A DNA stretch of 64,000 bases from positions 95,094,624 to 95,158,623 of the forward strand of contig CM049308.1 of assembly GCA_026874595.1 (NCBI GenBank), in the 5' to 3' direction. The notes below the pieces were generated by a model. That model had not been told where the DNA came from and ran no database searches. It saw only the letters and a list, made by a program, of their open reading frames with translations. Source of the DNA: Sipunculus nudus (lineage: Eukaryota > Annelida > Sipuncula > Golfingiida > Sipunculidae). Positions 1 to 13,500 of the stretch are shown piece by piece. Each line of letters starts with the position of its first letter. The first letter of the stretch is position 1. Made by a program: the position numbers and the translations under genes.

Positions 1-1407
1 ATCACCTGTCACTCAAACATACCAAATCAGACAAGGCTCACCTGTCCCTCTCACACACCAGATCAGATGATGGCTCACCTGTCCCTCTAACATACCAAAT
101 CAGACAAGGCTCATCTGTCCCTCTAACATACCAGATCAGACAAGGCTCACCTGTCCCTCTAACATACCAGATCAGACAAGGCTCACCTGTCCCTCTAACA
201 CACCAGATCAGACAAGGCCCACCTGTCCCCTAACATACCAGATCAGACAAGGCTCACCTGTCCCTCTAACTCACAAGATCAGACAAGGCTCACCTGTCCC
301 TCTAACTCACCAGATCAGACAAGTCTAACCTGTCCCTCTAATACACCAGATCAGACAAGGCTCACCTGTCCCTCTAACATTCCAGATCAGACAAGGCTCA
401 CCTGTCCCTCTAACATACCAGATCAGACAAGGCTCACCTGTCCCTCTTACACACCAGATTAGATGAGGCTCACCTGTCCCTCTAACATACCAGATCAGAC
501 AAGGCTCACCTGTCCCGCTTACACACCAGATTAGATGAGGCTCGCCTTTCCCTCTATCATACCAGATTAGACAAGGCTCACCTGTCCCTCTTACACACCA
601 GATTAGATGAGGCTCACCTGTCCCTCTAACACACCAGATCAGACAAGGCTCACCTGTCCCTCTAACACACCAGATTAGAGGAGGCTCACCTGTCCCTCTA
701 ACATACCAGATCAGACAAGGCTCACCTGTCCCTCTTACACACCAGATTAGATGAGGCTCACCTGTCCCTCTAACATACCAGATCAGACAAGGCTCACCTA
801 TCCCTCTAACATACCAGATCAGACAAGGCTCACCTGCCCCTCTTACACACCAGATCAGATGAGGCTCGCCTGTCCCTCTAACATACCAGATCAGACAAGG
901 CTCACCTGTCCCTCTTACACACCAGATTAGATGAGGCTCTCCTGTCCCTCTATCATACCAGATCAGACAAGGCTCACCTGTCCCTCTTACACACCAGATT
1001 AGATGAGGCTCACCTGTCCCTCTAACACACCAGATCAGACAAGGCTCACCTGTCCCTCTAACATACCAGATCAGACAAGGCTCACCTGTCCCTCTAACAC
1101 ACCAGATCAGACAAGGCTCACCTGTCCCTCTAACACACCAGATCAGACAAGGCTCACCTGTCCCTCTAACACACCAGATCAGACAAGGCCCACCTGTCCC
1201 TCTTACACAACAGATCAGACAAGGCCCACCTGTCCCTCTAACATACCAGATCAGACAAGGCTCACCTTTCCCTCTAACACACCAGATCAGACAAGGCTCA
1301 CCTGTCCCTCTAACACACCAGATCAGACAAGGCCCACCTGTCCCTCTTACACAACAGATCAGACAAGGCCCACCTGTCCCTCTTACACGACAGATCAGAT
1401 GAGGCTC
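1..1407. repeat. 36-bp tandem array carrying a splice donor copy
   Basis: About 39 units of 36 bp, running off the left edge. On the minus strand each unit holds ACAGGTGAGCC, the same junction as the donor of J-protein exon 11 (CAG before GTGAGC), followed by the intron sequence CTGATCTG. Units differ by a few substitutions (for example TGAGCCTT versus TGAGCCTC). The unit length is divisible by three, which explains the long plus-strand open frame near 1003-1506; that frame is not a gene. Confidence 0.95.
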
Positions 1408-1409
1408 AC

Positions 1410-1521
1410 CTGCTGTGCCTTTTCTTTACGACGTGCCTTTTTACTCTTCTTCTTGTGTGTGGATTTGGTGATGAATATGTCTGTAGTCGGAGCTCTGTCT
1501 TGCTGAGGCTCTGGTGGGAAA
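1410..1521 (-). CDS. J-protein exon 11 (last exon in window)
   Basis: With acceptor TTTATTCAG the split codon becomes Ser and the frame runs FPPEPQQDRAPTTDIFITK, then KKKSKKARRKEKAQQ. The nearer CCACCAG acceptor would give a premature stop or a different frame, so I reject it. The exon ends CAG before GTGAGC and that junction sequence is repeated about 39 times to the window edge. An unspliced end (VSLI then stop) is the alternative. Confidence 0.72.
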
Positions 1522-4500
1522 CTGAATAAAGCAGAATAAATACAAGTGTATCACTTTGTGCCTGTCACAGTTAATGTTTAAGTAGTAGTTTAATACTTAC
1601 CGGCTTCCAATTTATTGCTGACTGAACCATCACAAAGGGAACTGCTGTTAGCATTCTCTTCAACTCACTTAATATTGTTATGTGTTTTTGAACAGGGACA
1701 TTTTGTATATGAGTGTGGAGGTTCAAAACAATTTAAATGAAGGTTTCCTAATTGGAGACTTAACTTGGTATCGTGTTTTAAGAAACCAAACAAACATCAG
1801 CTTCCTCTCATTGTTACCTTGTCAGAAGTTAATATTCAGGGAAGTCTTCTTTTTATAAGTCACAAATCAGAAGTAAAGCAGCCTCAAAACTTAATTTAAT
1901 ACATCATATCTACACAAAATAGCTAATACCTCTTTATCCCAGCATTCATTTGTTATTGCAACTAACATTAACATTAATACCACACATTGCAGACACAGAT
2001 ACAAGCACACACACAGACTTACCTGGCTTCTGTATGGCTGGGTGACTGTCTGGATGGATGGTGCTGAGAGTCCTTTGCTGCAGGGGGATTTACTTTAGTT
2101 AGTTGTGATGGGTTGGCTGTAGGGGGCGCTGACACCTGCTCAGCTTTAATCTGTTCACCGATGGCCGAGGCTTCCTGAAATCAACCAAATATATATAAAA
2201 ACTGCATGTGATATTAAATAAATATATCATATACACATACATATAGCTCTCTAAGTTGTAAACAAACATGATTTTTCATATTATTCTCTCATCCTGTACT
2301 GTGTTTGTGTATGTCTGTATATAGCTGGCTTACATCAAAGCGACACCTGTACCTATATCAGGTTCTGATCTTGTCACTTTAAGAATATAAATATTCACAC
2401 TCTACAAACAAAGAAAACAGCCTGGTGGAAAGTTTCCACTATAACTGTTCAAGTTATTCAGTTTGATATGATTTCAGCTCCTGTAATACTTTCAGTAGAA
2501 CTACCTTTTGTCTCCGGTACTGCTCTGCTTTCATCTGCTTTTTGGTCAGTTTCTTTGGCTTCTCCAGTGACTGCTCGTTGGCCTTCTTTTTAGCTCTCTA
2601 CAATCAAAAAAACCTGTAGACATTCTAACAGAAAAGAAGGCATTGTTTTTGTGTCTTTAGAATGAAAAAAGCAAAGGATGAAACAAAAACTAGAGCCATT
2701 TCTAATTACTGTAATGTTACCATTTCCTTCTGAAATGTAGTTTCCATGGTAGCCGTTTTATTCCTCCCAAACTACTTTAAAGATAACAACATGTCATGTG
2801 AGATGATATGGCAGCTTCACATGAATTAGGTGCGATACCAATTAGTGCCCTACTGAAGTACAATTATAGTATTTATAATTATACAAACTGCAGTAAATGA
2901 CTGAACAAAATGGTGTTTAACTCAAAATACAGATAAATATAAAGTCTGTAGGGTAAAAAACACCACTTAATCACACTGTCCAACTGTCCGCCCACCACAA
3001 GGGCACAGGAGAGATTACTGGGCACAAACTATTGAAAGTTCAGGTAATGACACGAGATGATTCATGTTAGTGGACTCCTACCCGTGTCCTCGCATTGTGT
3101 CTCTTCTTCGGGTCACGAGCTTGACTCCATTCTTCAAATGAGTGGAACTTTTTGAGCTATCAATTACAAAAAAATATATAGTTTATAACTGGTTTCCTCA
3201 AGAATTTATTAGAGAAATATAATAATTATAATACATTCCTAAGAAAATTTAAATCAATCAGATAGTTAAGACTGTCTTAGACTGTCAATTTTACTTGGAT
3301 TACATATAAAACTGAAATAAATTCCAATTAATTATTAATCACCATACCCAATATTTTTCCATGATTCTGAAATCCTTAAATATCAGGGATTTATCAGGGG
3401 ACACAGAAAACAATTAATACATTACTTATTACATCTTAAGCAAATTATCATATTTCCCTGTTTAACTTGGGAGATGCATTGTAACTAATTAGGTATGGTG
3501 TATCTACGGAGATCCACTGTATCTAGATGGAACCAACAGGTGAGACAGCTTGTATCATTAACATGACACATTACAAGTATGATCATATTGTTACAAAGAC
3601 ACTGTATTATTAACATGACACAAGTATGATCATATTGTTACAAAGACACTGTATTATTAACATGACACAAGTATGATCATATTGTTACAAAGACACTGTA
3701 TATTAACATGACACAAGTATGATCATATTGTTACAAAGACACTGTATATTAACATGACACAAGTATGATCATATTGTTACAAAGATACAGTGACATGACC
3801 TTAAGTATTGTTTTCACTCACATCTTCCTCAGTGAGCTTGATGTCATCAGCTCCCTCTTTCCTCCGTTTCTGTAATACAAGGATAAGTTATAACCACAGG
3901 TAACCCAATCAAACACCAGTCAGTAATACAAGGATTAGTCATAACTACAGGTAACCTCATTAAACACCAGTCAGTAATACAAGGATTAGTCATAACTACA
4001 GGTAACCCAATCAAACACCAGTCAGTAATACAAGGATTAGTCATAACTACAGGTAACCTCATCAAACACCAGTCAGTAATACAAGGATTAGTCATAACTA
4101 CAGGTAACCTCATTAAACACCAGTCAGTAATACAAGGATTAGTCATAACTACAGGTAACCTCATTAAACACCAGTCAGTAATACAAGGATTAGTCATAAC
4201 TACAGGTAACCTCATTAAACACCAGTCAGTAATACAAGGATTAGTCATAACTACAGGTAACCCAATCAAACACCAGTCAGTAATACAAGGATTAGTCATA
4301 ACTACAGGTAACCTCATCAAACACCAGTCAGTAATACAAGGATTAGTCATAACTACAGGTAACCTCATCAAACACCAGTCAGTAATACAAGGATTAGTCA
4401 TAACTACAGGTAACCTCATTAAACACCAGTCAGTAATACAAGGATTAGTCATAACTACAGGTAACCTAATCAAACACCAGTCAGTAATACAAGGATTAGT

Positions 4501-7500
4501 CATAACTACAGGTAACCCAATCAAACACCAGTCAGTAATACAAGGATTAGTCATAACTACAGGTAACCCAATCAAACACCAGTCATTAATACAAGGATTA
4601 GTCATAACTACAGGTAACCTCATCAAACACCAGTCAGTAATACATGAATAATCATGTTGACATAATTTCAGAGATATACAGAGATATCACTGTAAACATC
4701 TGGCTGGTGTTACTTACTTAGTATACAGAGACATTATAAATCATCTGGCTGGCATTACGTACTGAGTATACAGAGATATCATTGTAAATCATCTGGCTGG
4801 TGTTACTTACTGAGTATACAGAGAGAAATCATTATAAATCATCTGGCTGGTGTTACTTATTAAATAAAGAGAGATATCATTATAAATCATCTGGCTGGCA
4901 TTACTTATTGAGTATACAGAGATATCATTATAAATCATCTGGCTGGCATTACTTACTGAGTATACAGAGATATCATTATAAATCATCTGGCTGGTGTTAC
5001 TTGCTGAGTATAAAGAGATAAATCATCATAAATCATCTGGCTGGTGTTACTTACTAAATAAACAGAGATATCATTATAAATCATCTGGCTGGCGTTACTT
5101 ACTGAGTATACAGAGATATCATTATAAATCATCTGGCTGGCATTACTTACTGAATATACAGAGATATCATTATAAATCATCTGGCTGGCATTACTTACTG
5201 AGTATACAGAGATATCATAATAAATCATCTGGCTGGCATTACTTACTGAGTATACAGAGATATCATTATAAATCATCGGGGTGGCATTACTTACTGAGTA
5301 TACAGAGATATCATAATAAATCATCTGGCTGGCATTACTTACTGAGTATACAGAGATATCATTATAAATCATCGGGGTGGCATTACTTACTGAGTATACA
5401 GAGATATCATTATAAATCATCGGGGTGGCATTACTTACTGAGTATACAGAGATATCATAATAAATCATCTGGCTGGCATTACTTACTGAGTATACAGAGA
5501 TATCATTATAAATCATCGGGGTGGCATTACTTACTGAGTATACAGAGATATCATTATAAATCATCTGGCTGGCATTACTTACCGAGTATACAGAGATATC
5601 ATTATAAATCATCTGGCTGGCATTACTTACTGAGTATACAGAGATATCATTATAAATCATCTGGCTGGCATTACTTACTGAGTATACAGAGATATCATTA
5701 TAAATCATCTGGCTGGTGTTACTTACTGAGTATACAGAGATATCATTATAAATCATCTGGCTGGCATTACTTACTGAGTATACAGAGATATCATTATAAA
5801 TCATCTGGCTGGCATTACTTACTGAGTATACAGAGATATCATTATAAATCATCTGGCTGGCATTACTTACTGAGTATACAGAGATATCATTATAAATCAT
5901 CTGGCTGGCATTACTTACTGAGTATACAGAGATACCATTATAAATCATCGGGGTGGCAGTACACAGAGATATCATTATAAATCATCTGGCTGGCATTACT
6001 TACTGAGTATACAGAGATACCATTATAAATCATCTGGCTGGCGTTACTTACTGAGCATACAGAGAGAAATCATTATAAATCATCTGGCTGGTGTTTTTTA
6101 CTAAATAAACAGAGATATCATTAAAAATCATCTGGCTGGCATTACTTACTGAGTATACAGAGATATCATTATAAATCATCTGGCTGGCGTTACTTACTGA
6201 GCATACAGAGAGAAATCATTATAAATCATCTGGCTGGTGTTTTTTACTAAATCAACAGAGATATCATTAAAAATCATCTGGCTGGCGTTACTTACTGAGT
6301 ATACAGAGATATCATTATAAATCATCTGGCTGGCATTACTTACTGAATATACAGAGATATCATTATAAATCATCTGGCTGGCATTACTTACTGAGTATAC
6401 AGAGATACCATTATAAATCATCGGGGTGGCGTTACTTACTGAGTATACAGAGATATCATTATAAATCATCGGGGTGGCATTACTTACTGAGTATACAGAG
6501 ATATCATTATAAATCATCTGGCTGGCATTACTTACTGAGTATACAGAGATATCATTATAAATCATCTGGCTGGCATTACTTACTGAGTATACAGAGATAT
6601 CATTATAAATCATCTGGCTGGCATTACTTACTGAGTATACAGAGATACCATTATAAATCATCTGGCTGGCGTTACTTACTGAGTATAAAGAGATATCATT
6701 ATAAATCATCTGGCTGGCATTACTTACTGAGTATACGGAGATACCATTATAAATCATCTGGCTGGCATTACTTACTGAGTATAAAGAGAGATATCATTAT
6801 AAATCATCTGGCTGGCATTACTAACTGAGTATACAGAGATATCATTATAAATCATCTGGCTGGCATTACTTACTGAGTATAAAGAGAGATATCATTATAA
6901 ATCATCTTGCTGACATTACTTACTGAGTATACAGAGATACCATTATAAATCATTGGGGTGGCGTTACTTACTGAGTACACAGAGATATCATTATAAATCA
7001 TCTGGCTGGCATTACTTACTGAGTATACAGAGATATCATTATAAATCATCTGGCTGGCATTACTTACTGAGTATACAGAGATATCATTATAAATCATCTG
7101 GCTGGCGTTACTTACTGAGCATACAGAGAGAAATCATTATAAATCATCTGGCTGGTGTTTTTTACTAAATAAACAGAGATATCATTATAAATCATCTGGC
7201 TGGCATTACTTACTGAGTATACAGAGATACCATTATAAATCATCGGGGTGGCATTACTTACTGAGTACACAGAGATATCATTATAAATCATCTGGCTGGC
7301 ATTACTTACTGAGTATACAGAGATATCATTATAAATCCTCTGGCTGGCGTTACTTACTGAGTATACAGAGATATCATTATAAATTATCTGGCTGGCATTA
7401 CTTACTGAGTATACAGAGATATCATTATAAATCATCTGGCTGGCATTACTTACTGAGTATAAAGAGAGATATCATTATAAATCATCTTGCTGACATTACT

Positions 7501-10500
7501 TACTGAGTATACAGAGATACCATTATAAATCATCGGGGTGGCGTTACTTACTGAGTACACAGAGATATCATTATAAATCATCTGGCTGGCATTACTTACT
7601 TAGTATACAAAGATATCATTATAAATCATCTGGCTGGCGTTACTTACTGAGCATACAGAGAGAAATCATTATAAATCATCTGGCTGGTGTTTTTTACTAA
7701 ATAAACAGAGATATCATTATAAATCATCTGGCTGGCATTACTTACTGAGTATACAGAGATACCATTATAAATCATCGGGGTGGCATTACTTACTGAGTAC
7801 ACAGAGATATCATTATAAATCATCTGGCTGGCATTACTTACTGAGTATACAGAGATATCATTATAAATCCTCTGGCTGGCGTTACTTACTGAGTATACAG
7901 AGATATCATTATAAATTATCTGGCTGGCGTTACTTACTGAGTATACAGAGATATCATTATAAATCATCTGGCTGGCGTTACTTACTGAGTATACAGAGAT
8001 ATCATTATAAATCATCTGGCTGGCATTACTTACTGAGTATACAGAGATATCATTATAAATCATCTGGCTGGCGTTACTTACTGAGTATACAGAGATATCA
8101 TTATAAATCATCTGGCTGGCGTTACTTACTGAGTATACAGAGATATCATTATAAATCATCTGGCTGGCGTTACTTACTGAGTATACAGAGATATCATTAT
8201 AAATCATCTGGCTGGCGTTACTTACTGAGCATATAGAGAGAAATCATTATAAATCATCTGGCTGGTGTTTTTTACTAAATAAACAGAGATATCATTAAAA
8301 ATCATCTGGCTGGCATTACTTACTGAGTATACAGAGATATCATTATAAATCATCTGGCTGGCATTACTTACTGAGTATACAGAGATATCATTATAAATCA
8401 TCTGGCTGGTGTTACTTACTGAGTATACAGAGATATCATTATAAATCATGTGGCTGGTGTTACTGAGCATACAGAGAGAAATCATTATAAATCATCTGGC
8501 TGGTGTTTTTTACTAAATAGACAGAGATATCATTATAAATCATCTGGCTGGCATTACTTACTGAGTATACAGAGATACCATTATAAATCATCGGGGTGGC
8601 GTTACTTACTGAGTACACAGAGATATCATTATAAATCATCTGGCTCGCATTACTTACTGAGTATACAGAGAGATCATTATAAATCATCTGGCTGGCGTTA
8701 CTTACTGAGTATACAGAGATATCATTATAAATCATCTGGCTGGTGTTTTTTACTAAATAAACAGAGATATCATTATAAATCATCTGGCTGGCATTACTTA
8801 CTGAGTATACAGAGATACCATTATAAATCATCGGGGCGGCGTTACTTACTGAGTATACAGAGATACCATTATAAATCATCTGGCTGGCGTTACTTACTGA
8901 GCATACAGAGAGAAATCATTATAAATCATCTGGCTGGTGTTTTTTACTAAATAAACAGAGATATCATTAAAAATCATCTGGCTGGCATTACTTACTGAGT
9001 ATACAGAGATATCATTATAAATCATCTGGCTGGCGTTACTTACTGAGCATACAGAGAGAAATCATTATAAATCATCTGGCTGGTGTTTTTTACTAAATAA
9101 ACAGAGATATCATTAAAAATCATCTGGCTGGCGTTACTTACTGAGTATACAGAGATATCATTATAAATCATCTGGCTTGCATTACTTACTGAATATACAG
9201 AGATATCATTATAAATCATCTGGCTGGCATTACTTACTGAGTATACAGAGATACCATTATAAATCATCGGGGTGGCGTTACTTACTGAGTATACAGAGAT
9301 ATCATTATAAATCATCGGGGTGGCATTACTTACTGAGTATACAGAGATATCATTATAAATCATCTGGCTGGCCTTACTTACTGAGTATACAGAGATATCA
9401 TTATAAATCATCTGGCTGGCATTACTTACTGAGTATACAGAGATATCATTATAAATCATCTGGCTGGCATTACTTACTGAGTATACAGAGAAATCATTAT
9501 AAATCATCTGGCTGGTGTTACTTACTGAGTATACAGAGATATCATTATAAGTCATCTGGCTGGCATTACTTACTGAGTATACAGAGATATCATTATAAAT
9601 CATCTGGCTGGCATTACTTACTGAGTATACAAAGATATCATTATAAATCATCTGGCTGGCATTACTTACTGAGTATACAGAGATATCATTATAAATCATC
9701 TGGCTGGCATTACTTACTGAGTATACAGAGATATCATTATAAATCATCTGGCTGGCATTACTTACTGAGTATACAGAGATACCATTATAAATCATCTGGC
9801 TGGCGTTACTTACTGAGTATAAAGAGATATCATTATAAATCATCTGGCTGGCATTACTTACTGAGTATACGGAGATACCATTATAAATCATCTGGCTGGC
9901 ATTACTTACTGAGTATAAAGAGAGATATCATTATAAATCATCTGGCTGGCATTACTAACTGAGTATACAGAGATACCATTATAAATCATCTGGCTGGCAT
10001 TACTTACTGAGTATAAAGAGAGATATCATTATAAATCATCTTGCTGACATTACTTACTGAGTATACAGAGATACCATTATAAATCATCGGGGTGGCGTTA
10101 CTTACTGAGTACACAGAGATATCATTATAAATCATCTGGCTGGCATAACTTACTGAGTATACAGAGATATCATTATAAATCATCTGGCTGGCATTACTTA
10201 CTTAGTATACAGAGATATCATTATAAATCATCTGGCTGGCGTTACTTACTGAGTATACAGAGATATCATTATAAATCATCTGGCTGGTGTTACTTACTGA
10301 GCATACAGAGAGAAATCATTATAAATCATCTGGCTGGTGTTTTTTACTAAATGAACAGAGATATCATTAAAAATCATCTGGCTGGCATTACTTACTGAGT
10401 ATACAGAGATATCATTATAAATCATCTGGCTGGCATTACTTACTGAGTATACAGAGATATCATTATAAATCATCTGGCTGGTGTTACTTACTGAGTATAC

Positions 10501-13500
10501 AGAGATATCATTATAAATAATCTGGCTGGTGTTACTTACTAAGCATACAGAGAGAAATCATTATAAATCATCTGGCTGGTGTTTTTTACTAAATAAACAG
10601 AGATATCATTATAAATCATCTGGCTGGCATTACTTACTGAGTATACAGAGATACCATTATAAATCATCGGGGTGGCATTACTTACTGAGTACACAGAGAT
10701 ATCATTATAAATCATCTGGCTGGCATTACTTACTGAGTATACAGAGATATCATTATAAATCCTCTGGCTGGCGTTACTTACTGAGTATACAGAGATATCA
10801 TTATAAATCATCTGGCTGGCGTTACTAACTGAGTATACAGAGATATCATTATAAATCATCTGGCTGGCGTTACTTACTGAGTATACAGAGATATCATTAT
10901 AAATCATCTGGCTGGCATTACTTACTGAGTATACAGAGATACCATTATAAATCATCGGGGTGGCGTTACTTACTGAGTATACAGAGATATCATTATAAAT
11001 CATCGGGGTGGCATTACTTACTGAGTATACAGAGATATCATTATAAATCATCTGGCTGGCCTTACTTACTGAGTATACAGAGATATCATTATAAATCATC
11101 TGGCTGGCATTACTTACTGAGTATACAGAGATATCATTATAAATCATCTGGCTGGCATTACTTACTGAGTATACAGAGAAATCATTATAAATCATCTGGC
11201 TGGTGTTACTTACTGAGTATACAGAGATATCATTATAAGTCATCTGGCTGGCATTACTTACTGAGTATACAGAGATATCATTATAAATCATCTGGCTGGC
11301 ATTACTTACTGAGTATACAAAGATATCATTATAAATCATCTGGCTGGCATTACTTACTGAGTATACAGAGATATCATTATAAATCATCTGGCTGGCATTA
11401 CTTACTGAGTATACAGAGATATCATTATAAATCATCTGGCTGGCATTACTTACTGAGTATACAGAGATACCATTATAAATCATCTGGCTGGCGTTACTTA
11501 CTGAGTATAAAGAGATATCATTATAAATCATCTGGCTGGCATTACTTACTGAGTATACGGAGATACCATTATAAATCATCTGGCTGGCATTACTTACTGA
11601 GTATAAAGAGAGATATCATTATAAATCATCTGGCTGGCATTACTAACTGAGTATACAGAGATACCATTATAAATCATCTGGCTGGCATTACTTACTGAGT
11701 ATAAAGAGAGATATCATTATAAATCATCTTGCTGACATTACTTACTGAGTATACAGAGATACCATTATAAATCATCGGGGTGGCGTTACTTACTGAGTAC
11801 ACAGAGATATCATTATAAATCATCTGGCTGGCATTACTTACTTAGTATACAGAGATATCATTATAAATCATCTGGCTGGCATTACTTACTGAGTATACAG
11901 AGATATCATTATAAATCATCTGGCTGGTGTTACTTACTGAGTATACAGAGATATCATTATAAATCATCTGGCTGGTGTTACTTACTGAGTATACAGAGAT
12001 ATCATTATAAATCATCTGGCTGGTGTTACTTACTGAGTATACAGAGATATCATTATAAATAATCTGGCTGGTGTTACTTACTAAGCATACAGAGAGAAAT
12101 CATTATAAATCATCTGGCTGGTGTTTTTTACTAAATAAACAGAGATATCATTATAAATCATCTGGCTGGCATTACTTACTGAGTATACAGAGATACCATT
12201 ATAAATCATCGGGGTGGCATTACTTACTGAGTACACAGAGATATCATTATAAATCATCTGGCTGGCATTACTTACTGAGTATACAGAGATATCATTATAA
12301 ATCCTCTGGCTGGCGTTACTTACTGAGTATACAGAGATATCACTATAAATCATCTGGCTGGCGTTACTAACTGAGTATACAGAGATATCATTATAAATCA
12401 TCTGGCTGGCGTTACTTACTGAGTATACAGAGATATCATTATAAATCATCTGGCTGGCATTACTTACTGAGTATACAGAGATATCATTATAAATCATCTG
12501 GCTGGCGTTACTTACTGAGTATACAGAAGATCTTTATAAATCATCTGGCTGGTGTTTTTTACTAAATAAACAGAGATATCATTATAAATCATCTGGCTGG
12601 CATTACTTACTGAGTATACAGAGACACATTATAAATCATCGGGGTGGCGTTACTTACTGAGTATACATAGATACCATTATAAATCATCTGGCTGGCGTTA
12701 CTTACTGAGCATACAGAGAGAAATCATTATAAATCATCTGGCTGGTGTTTTTTACTAAATAAACAGAGATATCATTAAAAATCATCTGGCTGGCATTACT
12801 TACTGAGAATACAGAGATATTATTATAAATCATCTGGCTGGCGTTACTTACTGAGCATATAGAGAGAAATCATTATAAATCATCTGGCTGGCGTTACTTA
12901 CTGAGTATACAGAGATATCATTATAAATCATCTGGCTGGCGTTACTTACTGAGCATATAGAGAGAAATCATTATAAATCATCTGGCTGGTGTTTTTTACT
13001 AAATAAACAGAGATATCATTAAAAATCATCTGGCTGGCATTACTTACTGAGTATACAGAGATATCATTATAAATCATCTGGCTGGCATTACTTACTGAGT
13101 ATACAGAGATATCATTATAAATCATCTGGCTGGTGTTTTTTACTAAATAAACAGAGATATCATTATAAAACATCTGGCTGGCATTACTTACTGAGTATAC
13201 AGAGACACATTATAAATCATCGGGGTGGCGTTACTTACTGAGTATACAGAGATACCATTATAAATCATCTGGCTGGCGTTACTTACTGAGCATACAGAGA
13301 GAAATCATTATAAATCATCTGGCTGGTGTTTTTTACTAAATAAACAGAGATATCATTAAAAATCATCTGGCTGGCATTACTTACTGAGTATACAGAGATA
13401 TCATTATAAATCATCTGGCTTGCATTACTTACTGAGCATACAGAGAGAAATCATTATAAATCATCTGGCTGGTGTTTTTTACTAAATAAACAGAGATATC

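Noticed and set aside
1003-1506. 167-codon plus-strand frame (RLTCPSNTPDQT repeats)
   Set aside because: 36-bp array read on the antisense strand, then the antisense of exon 11.
3847-4626. 259-codon minus-strand frame with a 17-residue repeat (LPVVMTNPCITDWCLMR)
   Set aside because: By-product of the 51-bp intronic array; it overlaps the exon-7 region in a different frame from the real exon.
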